NCBI RefSeq assembly: GCF_001293565.1
Contig: NZ_JXMU01000003.1
Span: 1-64,000 of the forward strand
Length of the DNA stretch: 64,000 nucleotides
From: Ahrensia marina
Lineage (GTDB): Bacteria > Pseudomonadota > Alphaproteobacteria > Rhizobiales > Rhizobiaceae
Direction: 5' to 3'
How positions within the stretch are numbered: the stretch's first letter is position 1; each line of letters starts with the position of its first letter. Shown piece by piece: positions 63,256 through 64,000 of this stretch. Under the pieces are notes generated by a model. It did no database searches, was not told the DNA's origin, and worked only from the letters and a program-made list of their open reading frames with translations. The translations under genes were made by a program, and so were the position numbers.

Positions 63256-63933
63256 ATGGCTATGAAATTTCTTATTATTGAAGACGATGTCGAAGCGGCG
63301 AAATATTTACGCCATGCACTGGATGAGGCAGGGCATGTCGCTGATCTGGCGCATAATGGCATTGATGGTTTTGCCTTGGCAGATCATGGTGGCTATGACG
63401 CGCTGGTCGTTGACCGAATGATGCCCAAGCGTGACGGATTGTCTGTCGTTGCAGAACTGCGCGAGAATGGCGACAATACGCCCGTTCTTATATTATCTGC
63501 ATTGGGCGAGGTTGATGATCGTGTCACTGGTCTTCGTGCCGGTGGTGACGATTATCTGACCAAGCCATATGCTTTTTCAGAATTGCTTGCGCGATTGGAA
63601 GCATTGGTCAGACGCGGCAGCGCCAGCGAAAATCAATCGCAATATCAGGTAGGCGATCTCGTGCTTGATCGTTTGTCACGTGAGGTGAAGCGGGCCGACC
63701 AGACAATTCTCTTGCAACCGCGTGAATTCCGTTTGCTGGAATATCTTATGCGCAATGCGGGGCAGGTCGTCACACGCACAATGCTTTTGGAACATGTGTG
63801 GGATTATCATTTTGATCCGCAGACAAATGTGATCGATGTTCATATTTCAAGATTGCGTAGCAAGATTGAAAGAGGCTTCGACAAGCCGCTTCTGCATACG
63901 ATCCGCGGCGCCGGCTATGTGATGCGCGCATAA
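63256..63933 (+). CDS. OmpR-family response regulator
   Basis: 225 residues from ATG 63256 (ATG 63262 would start MKFLIIEDD, which fits the family too). Receiver with EDD, phosphoacceptor Asp in LVVDRMMPK, and TKPYAF; winged helix with LLEYLMRNAGQVVTRTMLLEHVWDYHFDPQTNVIDVHISRLRSKIE. This is the CzcR/TctD-like subgroup. Its stop overlaps the following kinase start (TAATG). Confidence 0.88.
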   Translation: MAMKFLIIEDDVEAAKYLRHALDEAGHVADLAHNGIDGFALADHGGYDALVVDRMMPKRDGLSVVAELRENGDNTPVLILSALGEVDDRVTGLRAGGDDYLTKPYAFSELLARLEALVRRGSASENQSQYQVGDLVLDRLSREVKRADQTILLQPREFRLLEYLMRNAGQVVTRTMLLEHVWDYHFDPQTNVIDVHISRLRSKIERGFDKPLLHTIRGAGYVMRA

Positions 63934-64000
63934 TGCTATCAAGATTCTCTTCCATGATGAAAACGACTGCGGCGCGGTTATCCGCGCTGTATCTGCTGCT
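63933..64000 (+). CDS. Sensor histidine kinase, N-terminal fragment
   Basis: ATG at 63933 overlaps the response regulator stop. The 22 codons before the window edge read MLSRFSSMMKTTAARLSALYLL, the usual start of a CzcS-type kinase running into its first membrane helix. The gene continues outside the window. Confidence 0.6.
   Translation, partial: MLSRFSSMMKTTAARLSALYLL

Noticed and set aside
1-64000. tRNA, rRNA, CRISPR array or insertion sequence
   Set aside because: No cloverleaf-like gene, repeat-spacer array, transposase frame or flanking inverted repeat was recognised by eye; a covariance-model scan was not possible here.

Overview
The window reads as chromosome of an alphaproteobacterium of the order Hyphomicrobiales (Rhizobiales). 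The evidence is a MucR regulator, FeuP/FeuQ-type signalling genes next to ccmIEFH, a fused MrpA-type antiporter operon, several Rhizobiales-restricted families (DUF6456, DUF5330, DUF1491, DUF2336, paired DUF1214/DUF1254, the Tat repetitive protein) and a Rhodobacter-type gene transfer agent (GTA) cluster. By eye the base composition is near 50% GC, lower than in soil rhizobia, which together with the Na+/H+ antiporter would suit a marine or host-associated lineage such as Ahrensia-like bacteria; that placement is inference. No rRNA, tRNA, CRISPR array or insertion sequence was recognised.

Layout. 1-212 is the 3' end of galE. 305-3764 holds a DXR-like (DRL, type II) reductoisomerase candidate followed by dxs, the first two steps of the MEP isoprenoid pathway, then a phosphomannomutase/phosphoglucomutase. 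5.4-12.5 kb is mixed housekeeping: DUF3750 protein, rhizobial-type asparaginase, Tat-exported beta-helix protein, DUF2267-like protein, HerA-like DUF853 ATPase, L,D-transpeptidase and a HAD dehalogenase. 12.6-20.4 kb holds an aminotransferase, Fe superoxide dismutase, a cytochrome c', a di-haem cytochrome c, a cytochrome b561-YceI fusion, a separate YceI protein, oligopeptidase B and MsrB: a redox and oxidative-stress neighbourhood. 20.6-26.6 kb is a complete mrpABCDEFG operon with almost no intergenic space.

26.6-38.5 kb holds regulators and envelope genes: mucR behind an apparent EcfG (general stress sigma factor) promoter with nested dyad symmetry, a DnaA-domain-IV-only protein overlapping a DUF6456 protein, sufE, a DUF5330 protein, a membrane histidine kinase overlapping a peptidoglycan-binding protein, DUF1491, DUF2336, a small basic protein, the DUF1214/DUF1254 pair, a class A penicillin-binding protein and a DUF983 protein.

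38.66-52.8 kb is an RcGTA-like structural cluster in canonical order: candidate small terminase, large terminase, portal, g3.5, protease, capsid, adaptor, stopper, an extra 50-residue reading frame, tail terminator, major tail protein, two chaperones, short tape measure, distal tail, hub, NlpC/P60 peptidase, megatron, then a holin-sized membrane protein. It has no integrase, replication or repressor gene, as expected of a GTA and not of a prophage. Two elements could tune its expression: a palindrome-promoter-hairpin arrangement ahead of the first gene, and a near-perfect intrinsic terminator just after the capsid gene.

53.0-64.0 kb holds a feuN/feuP/feuQ-like signalling set, a lipoprotein, the ccmI-ccmE-ccmF-ccmH cytochrome c maturation operon (which would serve the c-type cytochromes at 14-15.7 kb), an alpha/beta hydrolase-OsmC fusion with a palindromic operator candidate, a DegP/Q protease, and a second two-component system whose kinase runs off the window end.
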